Both the position numbers and the translations under genes were made by a program. Of a stretch of DNA of 64,000 nt, positions 8,647 through 18,215 are shown in pieces. Each line of letters opens with the position of its first letter. The stretch's first letter is position 1. Source of the stretch: Arsenophonus sp048493715 (GTDB lineage Bacteria > Pseudomonadota > Gammaproteobacteria > Enterobacterales > Enterobacteriaceae). The DNA lies in the NCBI GenBank assembly GCA_048493715.1, contig JBGDCZ010000001.1, positions 1 through 64,000 of the forward strand, given 5' to 3'. The notes under the pieces are model-generated. The model did not search any database, was not told where the DNA came from, and worked only from the letters and a program-made list of their open reading frames with translations.

Positions 8647-9414
8647 ATGAAAAAAGTGATTTTTATTACCGGAACATCAAGCGGTATTGGATTATGCGCC
8701 GCTAAAAGTTTAATTACCAAAGGTTATAGGATCTTAGCCGGTTACCGTAAAGAGGTTAATTTAGTTGAAATGAAAGCTTTAGGCTTTGAACCGATTAAAA
8801 TCGATATGAATAGTGCCGAAAGCGTAAAACAAGCCGCACAACAAGTTATCGAATTAACAAATGGCCGGTTATATGGCTTATTTAACAACGCAGGTTATGG
8901 TATCTATGGCCCACTCAACACAATTAGTCGTCAACAATTAGAACAACAGTTTTCAACTAACTTTTTTAGTATCCATCAGCTTACCTGCTTGTTTTACCAA
9001 CCAGGCTGCCTCATGGAGAAGGACGTATTATTCAAACCAGTTCTGTATTTAGGGATTGTCTCTTCCCCTGGCCGTGGTGCTTATGCGGCGAGTAAACACG
9101 CTTTAGAAGCTTGGTCAGATGCTCTACGGCTTGAATTAAATGGCTCTGGCATACAAGTATCCATTATCGAACCCGGCCCAATTACAACACGCTTTACAGA
9201 TAACGTCGAACAAACCAATAAGGATAATCCGGTTAAAAACCCAACTATTGCGGCCAGATTATCATTAACACCAGAACATGTTGTCAAACGACTAGTCCAT
9301 GCACTGGAAAGTCCCAAACCTAAAATTCGCTATCCGGTGACACTATTAACTTACGGTATTGTCTTTATGAAACGTCTTTTACCTGATCGATTGATGGATA
9401 AATTTTTAACATAA
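8647..9414 (+). pseudogene. ybbO: Short-chain dehydrogenase YbbO, compensated double frameshift
   Basis: The reading frame is open for 255 codons and looks intact, but its centre is out of register. Residues 1-113 match enterobacterial YbbO (TGTSSGIG cofactor loop, NNAGYGIYGPL), and residues 136-255 match again (GRGAYAASKHALEAW with the Tyr-x3-Lys pair). Between them, codons 114-135 (about 8986-9051) read CLFYQPGCLMEKDVLFKPVLYL. The neighbouring frame of the same DNA gives LPTRLPHGEGRIIQTSSVF, the expected family sequence including the catalytic Ser. Two indels cancel each other. The enzyme would lack its Ser and a core strand, so function is doubtful. Upstream of cnoX, as in E. coli. Confidence 0.85.
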
Positions 9415-9493
9415 CAAATACCTTTTCCCCTTGAAATAACCAATTATGATCTTATTTTATAGGGATAACAGAACATAATTTAAGAGAATTATT

Positions 9494-10348
9494 ATGTTAG
9501 CAACTGCATATGCCATCGAGGTAAACGAATCTAATCTGCAACAAGTGATTGAACAATCAACGACTCAACCAGTTGTTTTCTATTTTTGGTCACAACAAAG
9601 TCCTCATTGCCAAGCACTTGGTGCAACACTGGATAAATTAGCTGCTGAGCATGCCGGCCAATTCACGCTAGCCAAAGTCAACTGTGATACTGAGCAAATG
9701 GTTGCCACTCAATTCGGCTTACGAGCAATTCCAACCGTTTATTTATTACAGAAAGGGCACCCGATTGATGGTTTCCAGGGCCCTCAATCTGAGGAGTTCA
9801 TTCGCGAAATGTTATCTCATGTGCTAACGCCAGAGGAATTAAAAACCGCTCAAGCTACTGAGTTAATGGCGGCTGGCAAAACAGTAAAAGCTTTGCCATT
9901 ACTAAAAGAAGCCCATCAACTAGCGCCTAACAATAGTGAAATTAGCCTAACATATGCAGAAGCATTAATTACCCTAAACCAATTAGATGAAAGCCAAAAA
10001 ATTTTGAACACAGTAGTTATTCAAGATCAAGATAGCCGTTATCAAAGTTTAATAGCTCAAATTGAACTACGAAAAAAAGCAGCCGATACACCGGAAATTC
10101 AGCAACTACAATCAACGTTTGCCCAACAACCTAAAAACACCGAATTAGCCATCCAGTTGGTACTTAAACTACATGAAATAAATAGAAATGAAGAAGCATT
10201 AGAAATTTTGCTAACATTTCTTAAGCAAGACCCATCGGCAGGAGGCGGCTCGGTTAAAAAAACTATGATGGATATTTTATCCGCATTAGGCATCAGTGAT
10301 CCGTTAGCAAATCGTTACCGTCAACAGCTTTATTCGCTACTTTATTAA
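9494..10348 (+). CDS. cnoX: Chaperedoxin CnoX (YbbN)
   Basis: Cytoplasmic holdase with a thioredoxin-like N-terminus (about residues 1-110) and a TPR-like C-terminus (115-284). In E. coli it protects proteins from oxidation damage and passes them to GroEL and DnaK. 284 residues, identical to the E. coli length. The redox position reads SPHC instead of the CGPC of true thioredoxin, as in E. coli CnoX (SQHC), so it is not a disulphide reductase. The thioredoxin cis-proline region FGLRAIPTVYLL is present. First gene of a cnoX-qmcA-ybbJ block. Intact. Confidence 0.95.
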   Translation: MLATAYAIEVNESNLQQVIEQSTTQPVVFYFWSQQSPHCQALGATLDKLAAEHAGQFTLAKVNCDTEQMVATQFGLRAIPTVYLLQKGHPIDGFQGPQSEEFIREMLSHVLTPEELKTAQATELMAAGKTVKALPLLKEAHQLAPNNSEISLTYAEALITLNQLDESQKILNTVVIQDQDSRYQSLIAQIELRKKAADTPEIQQLQSTFAQQPKNTELAIQLVLKLHEINRNEEALEILLTFLKQDPSAGGGSVKKTMMDILSALGISDPLANRYRQQLYSLLY

Positions 10349-10368
10349 CATTAACAAGGAAAAACACG

Positions 10369-11310
10369 ATGGACTTATTTTCTTTTGGTGCCATACCTAT
10401 CATCATTTTTTTTGCTATTGTCATTGTGTTAACTTGTGTAAAAACGGTACCACAAGGTTTTCAATGGACAGTTGAACGTTTTGGTCGTTATACTCGTACC
10501 CTGCTACCTGGCTTACACTTTATTGTTCCGTTTATGGATAAAATAGGCCGTAAAATCAATATGATGGAACGAGTTTTCGATATACCATCACAAGAAGTTA
10601 TATCTAAAGATAATGCAAACGTAACTATTGATGCGGTCTGCTTTATTCAAGTTGTTGATCCCGTTCGTGCCGCATACGAAGTGAATAATCTTGAATTATC
10701 AGTGATTAATCTTACCATGACCAACATTCGTACCGTATTAGGTGCCATGGAACTGGATGAAATATTGTCTCAACGAGATGCAATCAATAGCCGTTTACTA
10801 CACATTGTCGATGAAGCCACCAATACTTGGGGGCTAAAAATTACCCGAATAGAAATCCGCGATGTTCGGCCACCGAAAGAATTGATTAACGCCATGAATG
10901 CCCAAATGAAAGCAGAAAGGACCAAACGAGCGGATATTCTTGAGGCCGAAGGGGTACGCCAGGCGGCTATTCTAAAAGCCGAAGGTGAAAAGCAATCACA
11001 AATTTTAAAAGCTGAAGGCGAGCGTCAATCTGCATTCCTGCATGCTGAAGCGCGAGAACGTGCCGCAGAAGCAGAGGCCAAAGCAACCCAAATGGTCTCT
11101 AATGCTATTGCTAAAGGTGATATGCAGGCGATAAATTATTTTATCGCACAAAAATATACCGAGGCGCTAACCAATATTGGTAAAGCAGATAATAGCAAAG
11201 TGATTATGATGCCACTTGAAGCAAGTAATTTAATAGGTGCAATTGGTGGCATTAGTGAGCTATTTCAGGATAATAAAAAACCCGCTCGTCCAAAAACCGA
11301 TCAAACATAA
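10369..11310 (+). CDS. qmcA: SPFH/band-7 membrane protein QmcA
   Basis: Inner-membrane stomatin-like protein linked in E. coli to membrane quality control with FtsH. 313 residues (E. coli 305). One N-terminal hydrophobic segment (residues 5-25, ending IVIVLTCVKTVP), then the band-7 domain beginning VPQGFQWTVERFGRYTRTLLPGLHFIVPF. The C-terminal half is a long charged helix with repeated ILKAEGE/ILEAEGV units typical of oligomerising SPFH proteins. It starts 20 bp after cnoX with AAGGA before the ATG and precedes ybbJ by 16 bp, a conserved SPFH/NfeD pairing. Intact. Confidence 0.95.
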   Translation: MDLFSFGAIPIIIFFAIVIVLTCVKTVPQGFQWTVERFGRYTRTLLPGLHFIVPFMDKIGRKINMMERVFDIPSQEVISKDNANVTIDAVCFIQVVDPVRAAYEVNNLELSVINLTMTNIRTVLGAMELDEILSQRDAINSRLLHIVDEATNTWGLKITRIEIRDVRPPKELINAMNAQMKAERTKRADILEAEGVRQAAILKAEGEKQSQILKAEGERQSAFLHAEARERAAEAEAKATQMVSNAIAKGDMQAINYFIAQKYTEALTNIGKADNSKVIMMPLEASNLIGAIGGISELFQDNKKPARPKTDQT

Positions 11311-11326
11311 AGAGAAGTGGTAAACG

Positions 11327-11809
11327 ATGCTTGAGCAAATAATTGCGCAACCGGCCTGGTTTTGGCTCAGTTTAGGTGGATTACTGCTAATTGCTGAACT
11401 ACTCGGCGCCGGAGGTTATCTACTCTGGTCTGGTATTTCTGCCGTTATCATGGCGTGTATTACCTGGCTTATACCTGAACTGAGTTGGGATTGGCAAGGG
11501 ATATTATTTGCCATTATGATCATTCTTTCGGTATTGGGTTGGCGCAAATGGCTTAGCATACGGAATAAATCAGTGCCCGATGAACCCAATCAGAAGCAAC
11601 ATAAATTAATTGGCACAAAAGCACGATTAATTTCCGCTACCAATAACGGCTATAGTCGGATACGACTGGCAGATGGTAGCTGGCGTGTATACTGTAGTCG
11701 CGAATTGTCTGCTAACACCGAAGTAGAAGTGATTGATGTCGATGGTATTACGCTAAAAATCGAACCGGTTTGTTCTGCTCAACATGATGGCCAACCAGAT
11801 GATCAATAA
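11327..11809 (+). CDS. ybbJ: NfeD-family membrane protein YbbJ, partner of QmcA
   Basis: 160-residue membrane protein (E. coli YbbJ 152). Two or three hydrophobic segments occupy residues 10-75 (FWLSLGGLLLIAELLGAGGYLLW and GILFAIMIILSVLGW). A C-terminal OB-like NfeD domain follows (LIGTKARLISATNNGYSRIRLADGSWRVY). NfeD proteins are almost always encoded with a stomatin-like partner, here qmcA, and probably assist it. The end of the gene overlaps the start of the copA remnant. Intact. Confidence 0.92.
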   Translation: MLEQIIAQPAWFWLSLGGLLLIAELLGAGGYLLWSGISAVIMACITWLIPELSWDWQGILFAIMIILSVLGWRKWLSIRNKSVPDEPNQKQHKLIGTKARLISATNNGYSRIRLADGSWRVYCSRELSANTEVEVIDVDGITLKIEPVCSAQHDGQPDDQ

Positions 11810-14126
11810 TCGGGCATTTTGCATTGTTATCGCTCCCCCTCCTTCACTAGAGACAGCACATACCATTAGCAAGCAAGTCGTTTCTGATCGTGTTGAGAAA
11901 CCGAATAGTGATAGTGACACAATACAATTACTCATTAATGGTATGACTTGTGCCAATTACGTTAACAAAGTGCAAAAAGCATTACTTAATAACCAAGGGG
12001 GGCAAAATGCTCACGTTAATTTAGTTGAACGCAATGCCCTGATCACAGGGAAACCCAACCATCAGGCATTAATTCAAGCGGTACAAAAGGCCGGTTACGA
12101 TACCGAAATCATTGATAATGAAATAGAACATCGAGAGAAACAACAGCAGCGAACAGCGGACAATATACGCAAATTTCGGTGGCAAACAGCTTTAGCCTTA
12201 CTACTCGGTATCGCCGTAATGATTTGGGACATGATTGGTAAGAATATGATATTAAATGAAAAAATTAACTTAGTTGGCTACTTATCGGCCTGCTCACTTT
12301 GATTATCATGCTTTTGACTGGTAGTCATTTTTATTATAATGCCTGTCGAAGTCTAAAAAATGGCAGTGCCACCATGGATACCCTGGTAGCATTGGGAACC
12401 GGTACCGCCTGGCTATATTCAATTAGCGTCAATTTATGGCCGGATAAATTTCCTTTCCAAGCGAGTCATCTTTATTATGAGGCTAGTCTAATAATCATCG
12501 GCTTAATTAATCTCGGCCATGCCTTAGAACAAGGGGCCCGCCAGCGTTCATCAAACGCGTTAAGGCGGTTACTTGATCTCACACCACCTACTGCTGTCGT
12601 TATTAGCGAAAATGGCGAAACCAGACTGCCACTGTCGCAAGTTGAATCGGGTATGATATTACGTCTCAAAACCGGTGATCGCGTTCCCGTTGATGGCGAA
12701 CTGACTAACGGTGAAATTTTGCTTAATGAATCGATGTTAACTGGCGAGGCGATTGCACAATATAAAACAGTAGGTGAAAAAGTACATCCTTGAACTGTTG
12801 TACAAGATGGCACAACACTATTACAAGCTTCTACAGTTGGTCACCATACCACATTAGCTCGCATTATTAAATTATTGCGCCAAGCCCAAAGTAGAAAGCC
12901 AGCAATCGGACAATTAGCCGATAAAATTGCTGCTATTTTCGTCCCTACCGTGCTCATAATTGCCTTAATTGCCGGCACTATCTGGTATTTGTTTGGCTCC
13001 TCACCACAAATCAGTTACGCATTAATTGTTACCACTAGTGTACTTATTATCGCTTGCCCCTGCGCGCTAGGTCTGGCAACACCAATGTCAATTATTGCTG
13101 GCGGCGCGCGTGCCGCTGAGTACGGTGATTTGATACGCGATGCCGAAGCCTTACAACAAGCTAGCAACCTAGACACCCTGGTTTTCGACAAAACTGGCAC
13201 CCTGACCATAGGTAAACCAGAAGTCACAGAAAGTCATATTTTTAATCAATTTACTCAGTCACAAGTGGTTACCCGGGCCGGTGCACTCGAGAAAGGAGCC
13301 AATCACCCATTAGCAAAAGTGATCTTAGCAAAGAGCATCGGATTATCACTACCAGCGGTAAATCAGTTCCGTACTTTAGCTGGCGCAGGAGTTAAAAGGT
13401 AAGATCGACAATAAAATGGTTTTATTAGGCACGCAAGCTCTTATGTCACAATATTCGGTTGCCACTAAACAAGCTGAACAATTAATCATCAAACAGACCA
13501 ATAAAGGGATCACACCGGTCTTACTAGCAATTGATAATCAATTGGCTGTCCTATTTTTGATTCGGGATCCGCTACGAACAACTACACTTACTGCTTTGCA
13601 ACGGCTACACAAACAAAAATATCAATTAATCATGTTAACCGGTGATAATCCAAACACGGCAAATGCCATTGCGAAAGAATTGGGGATCGACCAAGTCATT
13701 GCTGGCGTATTGCCAGATGGAAAAGCAGCAGCCATCGCACAACTACAAAAAAGTGGTCATAAAGTTGCCATGGTTGATGATGGCATTAATGACGCACCAG
13801 CTTTAGCTCTGGCTGATGTAGGTATCGCAATGGGTAGCGGTAGTGATATCACTATTGAAACTGCTTCCATTACTTTGATGAATCATAACTTACATAGTGT
13901 TGCTGAAGCTTTACAAATTGCACAAGGGACACTGCGTAATATGAAACAAAATCTGTTTGGCGCATTTATTTATAACGCATTAGGCATTCCGATCGCAGCG
14001 GGTCTCTTTTATCCATTTACTGGTACTTTACTTAACCCTATTATTGCTAGTATCGCTATGACATTGTCATCAATAACTGTCGTCAGTAATGCAAACCGTT
14101 TATTACCTCTTAAACCTAAACAATAA
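11784..14126 (+). pseudogene. copA: Copper-exporting P-type ATPase, broken
   Basis: Remnant of the CopA Cu(I) exporter (E. coli 834 residues), decayed in several ways. The first metal-binding domain is missing; the second reads GMTCANYV, so its CxxC has lost a Cys. A frameshift near 12270 separates NLVGYLS from the expected IGLLTLIIMLLTGSHFY. A TGA at 12791 replaces a Gly codon before TVVQDG. Another frameshift lies near 13400. The transport site CPCALGLATP and phosphorylation loop DKTGTLT remain, but the hinge GDGIND has become DDGIND. The copper sensor gene cueR, near here in E. coli, is absent. Without CopA the cell would depend on other copper defences. Confidence 0.95.
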
Positions 14127-14145
14127 ATTGTTACCCACTATAAAA

Positions 14146-14178
14146 CCAACCGGTAACTAAGTTTTAGTTACTGGTTGG
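14146..14178. terminator. Hairpin terminator after copA
   Basis: Thirteen-base arms CCAACCGGTAACT and AGTTACTGGTTGG (one G-T pair) with a 7-nt T-rich loop, 20 bp after the copA stop. Followed by TTAAAA, a weak T tail. Outlives the gene it served. Confidence 0.6.
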
Positions 14179-14272
14179 TTAAAAGCTTAGAAACTCTTGC
14201 ACTAGATGATTAAAAACAGCTAACCTATTGAACAGGCAACGAAGAATTTTTAACCTTAAGGAGAAGTGAAAA

Positions 14273-15086
14273 ATGGCAGAGCCTATAATAATCTAGGCTA
14301 AAAAGATATTTGTTCGCCTAAGAGTAAACATTATCCTTACCCAGCCTAAGATGTTAGCCTGGCAGGAAATATTCATATGCATCTGATTGGTAGTATGTAT
14401 ATGGCCATTAAAAATATGTTTCCGCTACCACAAATTCTTATAGACAAGCTCAATCAATGCAATGCCTTAATTGTTGAAGCCAAAATTAAGATTCTATGTC
14501 ACCACTAACTAACAATTCTGATGTCCCTCATTTACCGCTTAAACAGCGACTTTCACCGACACTTTATCTAAAATTTAAACGTTATTACTAGGAAATCAAA
14601 CTCCCTCATCAGCAATTAGATGGCCTGGTTGCCTGGCAAATTGCCTTGATCTTACAAGCCAATCAAGCCCAGAGTTTAGGCTTATTTCCCCCACACGGCA
14701 TAGATTATCAATTGCTACAAACAGCCCGGCAACTGGACAAACCGATAATTGAACTAGAAGGTACCTGCGCCCAAATCGAGATATTGCAAAATTTACCTAA
14801 CCATGGTTAATCATTACTGGAAGATACCCTGACCTATTGGCGCTCTAATGCCCGCTCACTACAAATAATGTTGAGTTGGTGGATGAACTTCAAACCTGAA
14901 CATGAACTACAATTGCCAAGAACTTTTGGTGATGATATTTATCAATTATTGCTGCAAGAACGTAATTTATTGTGGTGCAAAAAGTTAAAAGAATTGACAG
15001 CAGGCCATTATATCGTCGCTGTTGGCGCACTACATTTGTATGGTGACAATAACCTTGCCAGGTTATTTAAACAACAGATCGACTAA
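14273..15086 (+). pseudogene. ybaP: TraB/GumN-family protein YbaP, broken
   Basis: Remnant of YbaP (264 residues in E. coli), a TraB-family protein, at its usual place beside copA. Readable parts in order: GNIHMHLIGSMYMA with the family GxxH motif near 14360, LNQCNALIVEA, GLVAWQIALILQANQAQSLG with GIDYQLLQTARQ, then LSWWMNFKPEHEL and YIVAVGALHLYGDNNL, the conserved C-terminal GAxHL motif. Stops occur right after the start (about 14294), near 14588 (TAG) and near 14807 (TAA), with frameshifts between. The ATG at 14273 has an AGGAGA ribosome site but the next codons match nothing. Not functional. Confidence 0.85.
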
Positions 15087-15188
15087 GTTAATTCAATATC
15101 TTTTATTTAGGCAAAATCTTGCCGACCACAATAGTAAAATGTCAATTTAACTCATCATTCATCACATCTCAGCAAGTAAGGTTATTAT

Positions 15189-15664
15189 ATGACTCCGGCG
15201 ATTAATTTATTGCAAAAAACAGAAAATCAAATTTGTTCTACACTCATATAAACATGATGCTAATGTACTTAACTTTGGCCGCGAAGCAGTATAAAAACTC
15301 GGCCTAAATGCAAACAAGTTTTTAAAACGCTACTGGTTTCCTTAAATGGTGATATCAAAAATCTAGTGGTTGCCATCACCCCGGTATCAGGAAAACTTAA
15401 TCTAAAACATGTTGCTAGCACATTTAAGGCCAAAAAAGCAGAAATGGCTGATCCGCAAATCGCCCAAAAAACGACAGGTTATTTATTAGGGGGGGAATAA
15501 ACCCATTAGGGCAAAAAAAATGTTTGCCGACCATTATTGATGAGCAAGCCAAATAATTTTCTACCATTTATATTTCTGGCGGGAAAAGAGGACTAGATAT
15601 CGAACTTGATCCCCCTCGATTTAACCCAGTTATTAAATGCAATATTTGCCAATATAACCAATAA
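15189..15664 (+). pseudogene. ybaK: Cys-tRNA(Pro) deacylase YbaK, broken
   Basis: Decayed YbaK/EbsC, a trans-editing enzyme that hydrolyses Cys-tRNA(Pro) made in error by ProRS. The start MTPAINLLQK is clear and has a plausible ribosome site (AAGG). The rest is scattered over frames: NFGREAV, KLGLN, FKAKKAEMADPQIAQKTTGYLLGG, INPLGQKKCLPTIIDEQAK and STIYISGGKRGLDIEL. One frameshift falls exactly in a run of seven G (15489-15495), where five would restore LGGINPLG. Located between ybaP and ushA as in E. coli. Loss suggests the cell tolerates this mischarging. Confidence 0.87.
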
Positions 15665-15683
15665 TAAATAATTGCTTCTTATT

Positions 15684-17325
15684 TTAACGATTAATAATTT
15701 TTTCGCCAGGCGCATAATCAATAACATTTAATGGCGCATGTTTTTCAATAAAATCCTTTAATACTTCAGCATCGACAAATCCTGAATCAACATAAATTTA
15801 GATGATGGTTAATTTTCGGATAACCATCGCCACCGTGTGCAATAAAATCCAACGTTGCCATACGATAATTCTTTTTAGTATTTAATGGCTGACCGGCTAC
15901 TTTAACATAAGTAATAGTTCCATCCCTATGACGAATTAGACTGATATTATAGAATTGTTCATAAGCACCTGAACCTTGCGTCATATTTCACAACGGCAGC
16001 CAAATAAGTTTTCACTTCCTGACCATTAAAATCAACATATGCTACCTGATTAGCAAACGGTAAAACTTTAAGCACTTGTCGGTAACTGATCTCACCAGCT
16101 TCAATAGAGTTACGGATCATGCCACTTCTCATGATGGCAAAGTCCACATTTACGCGTTCCATTTGCGACGCTAAGATAAGCTGAGCTAAGTTGGTTTGAC
16201 CAAATCGGATATGATTGTGATCACCTTGTAATCTACCATCAACTAAACCTAATTTAAGATCTAATTGTTGATTACCTCTTTCCTGATAGGGCGAGAGTAA
16301 TTTCATCATATCAACATCCAGTGGAATTTCTTGTGTGTAAAAAGCTAACTCGGTCAAGCCATCTTTTTTGATCAGTTTCTTCTTCAAATTGACAGGAATA
16401 AGTCGATATTGTTTTAAAATAAATTTACCATTTTGAAACTCAAAGTCAGCTCGCCCGACATATTTACCCCACTCCTGCGCTTGCACAATCCAAGTTCCAT
16501 TTTGGCGATCTGAGATACATAATGTACCAGGCACATAATCAACTTGTTTATAATTTTTCCTACTAGCAGACATACACACTGGATCTTGAGAATGACCACC
16601 CACTATCATATCCAGATACCCTGTCGGTAAGCTGCGCGCCATTTCAACATCACCAGCAGCATTAGAACCATGTTCTCCATTGTTATAATGCCCCATATGC
16701 GTTGCTGCAATAATGATATCTGGCTTTTCATTAACCCGTAATGATTGAATCACTTGTTTCGCTTCATTGATGGAGAACGGAATTCTATATCGGAAAATAG
16801 CTCTGGATTACCTAACTTAACTGTATCGTCAGTAGTTAAACCAATAACAGCGATTTTAATACCCTGTTTATTAAAAATTAGATAGGGTTTGAATAATCTC
16901 TTCCAGTACTGATTTGATAAATATTGGCTGAAAGAAACGGAAAGGTCGCCCACTGCTGTTGTTTGCGCAAAATCGCTAAAGGTTTATCAAATTCATGATT
17001 ACCAATAGCCATCGCGTCATAGCCAATCATATTCATACCTTTAATATCAGGTTCAGCATCTTGTAAATTGAATTCAGGTACCCCGGTATTAATATCACCG
17101 CCAGAAAGCAGTAAAACATTTCCTCCTTTTTTAGCCACTTCGTAACGAATTTCTTCTACTAATGTTTTTTGCACCACCAAACTATATTCACCAATCTCGT
17201 TATGCCAAAAATGACCATGATGATCATTAGTATATAATATTGTAATAGGGTAGATTTTATCTTTTTTGCCATACGATAGCTGTTGAACTTAATAACAACC
17301 ATAAAAACACATTTATCCTACCCAT
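15684..17325 (-). pseudogene. ushA: Periplasmic 5'-nucleotidase/UDP-sugar hydrolase UshA, broken
   Basis: UshA (550 residues in E. coli) breaks down extracellular nucleotides and UDP-sugars in the periplasm. Here the ATG at 17325 begins a signal peptide (MGRINVFLWLLLSSTA). A frameshift near 17265 follows, then the metallophosphatase motifs ILYTNDHHGHFW, LLLSGGDINTG, AIGNHEFD and IIIAATHMGHY. Further frameshifts lie near 16905, 16765, 15985 and 15790. The C-terminal domain keeps LVDGRLQGDHNHIRFGQTNLAQLI and AHGGDGYP, and the tail VDSGFVDAEVL ends at 15684. At least five lesions, so surely dead. Adjacent to ybaK as in E. coli. Confidence 0.95.
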
Positions 17326-18215
17326 TGAAACCTTAAGTAACAATCACATTATTTATCTTCCTATCCTTGAAATTTATATCTCTAATATTTCATCAAGAAA
17401 TTTATGTTATATACCCCAAAATAAGTATTTATTTTATTATCCACTAAATATTTTATTTAATTATTACCATATAAGTAGTTCTAGTTATTACCTAAGATTA
17501 AAAAATATTGCTAGTAATAATCTGCAATAGGATAAAAAAATAAAGATTGCATAAATATCCCTAAAAATAGAGGGTAGTGATTAATATAATCCAATTAATT
17601 CGATAGATATAATAAAATCACATAAAAAGTAGTATATAATCAATATAATAAATGACGATAAAAATACCTATTTAACAGATAATAAATAAACTTATTTTGA
17701 TTTTTTAAACTATTTTTATTTTATTAGCATAAATAACTACTATACTTGTTATTTAATACATCATTTTGCTATTTATCTTCAACAATGTAAAAGTATCAAT
17801 GCCATCCTTCTTATTACAGAGATGAGTGATGGACACTCTTTTGAATTCACCTTTGGAGACAGTTGAGAGCGATCCTGCAACTTATGCTTATATTACAAAC
17901 AAAGAGTATTGTATTAATTTATCCAATCTCTATTTTTTACCGTTATCAGTTTGTTTTACTGCATCATTATCAAATATAAATAAAAAAAAGAATAATAGTT
18001 TATTTTATAATATAATAAATTATAGTTATAATAAGTTAATATGGCTATTTCCTGGCATTTTTGTAAAAAAACAACCAATTGTTTTCTTTTTTATTGTTAA
18101 TCGCTTTTTCATTATTTTAATGTAATTTTTTCGCGCTTTTTTAGTTTATAGCAGATAAAATAAAGTTGGTTTTTATATGACATATTTTACCATCCCCAAA
18201 TAAAGAGGAGATTTA
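17326..18215. other. Long AT-rich gap between ushA and ybaL
   Basis: Nearly 900 bp, extremely AT-rich, with long runs of A and T. One open frame of 99 codons (17826-18125) has no recognisable homology, a composition dominated by Ile, Asn, Phe, Lys and Leu, and no good ribosome site, so I do not call it a gene. An AAGAGGAG ribosome site for ybaL lies at the right end. Confidence 0.6.

Noticed and set aside
17826..18125. 99-codon open frame between ushA and ybaL
   Set aside because: No homology recognised, AT-driven composition, no convincing ribosome site.
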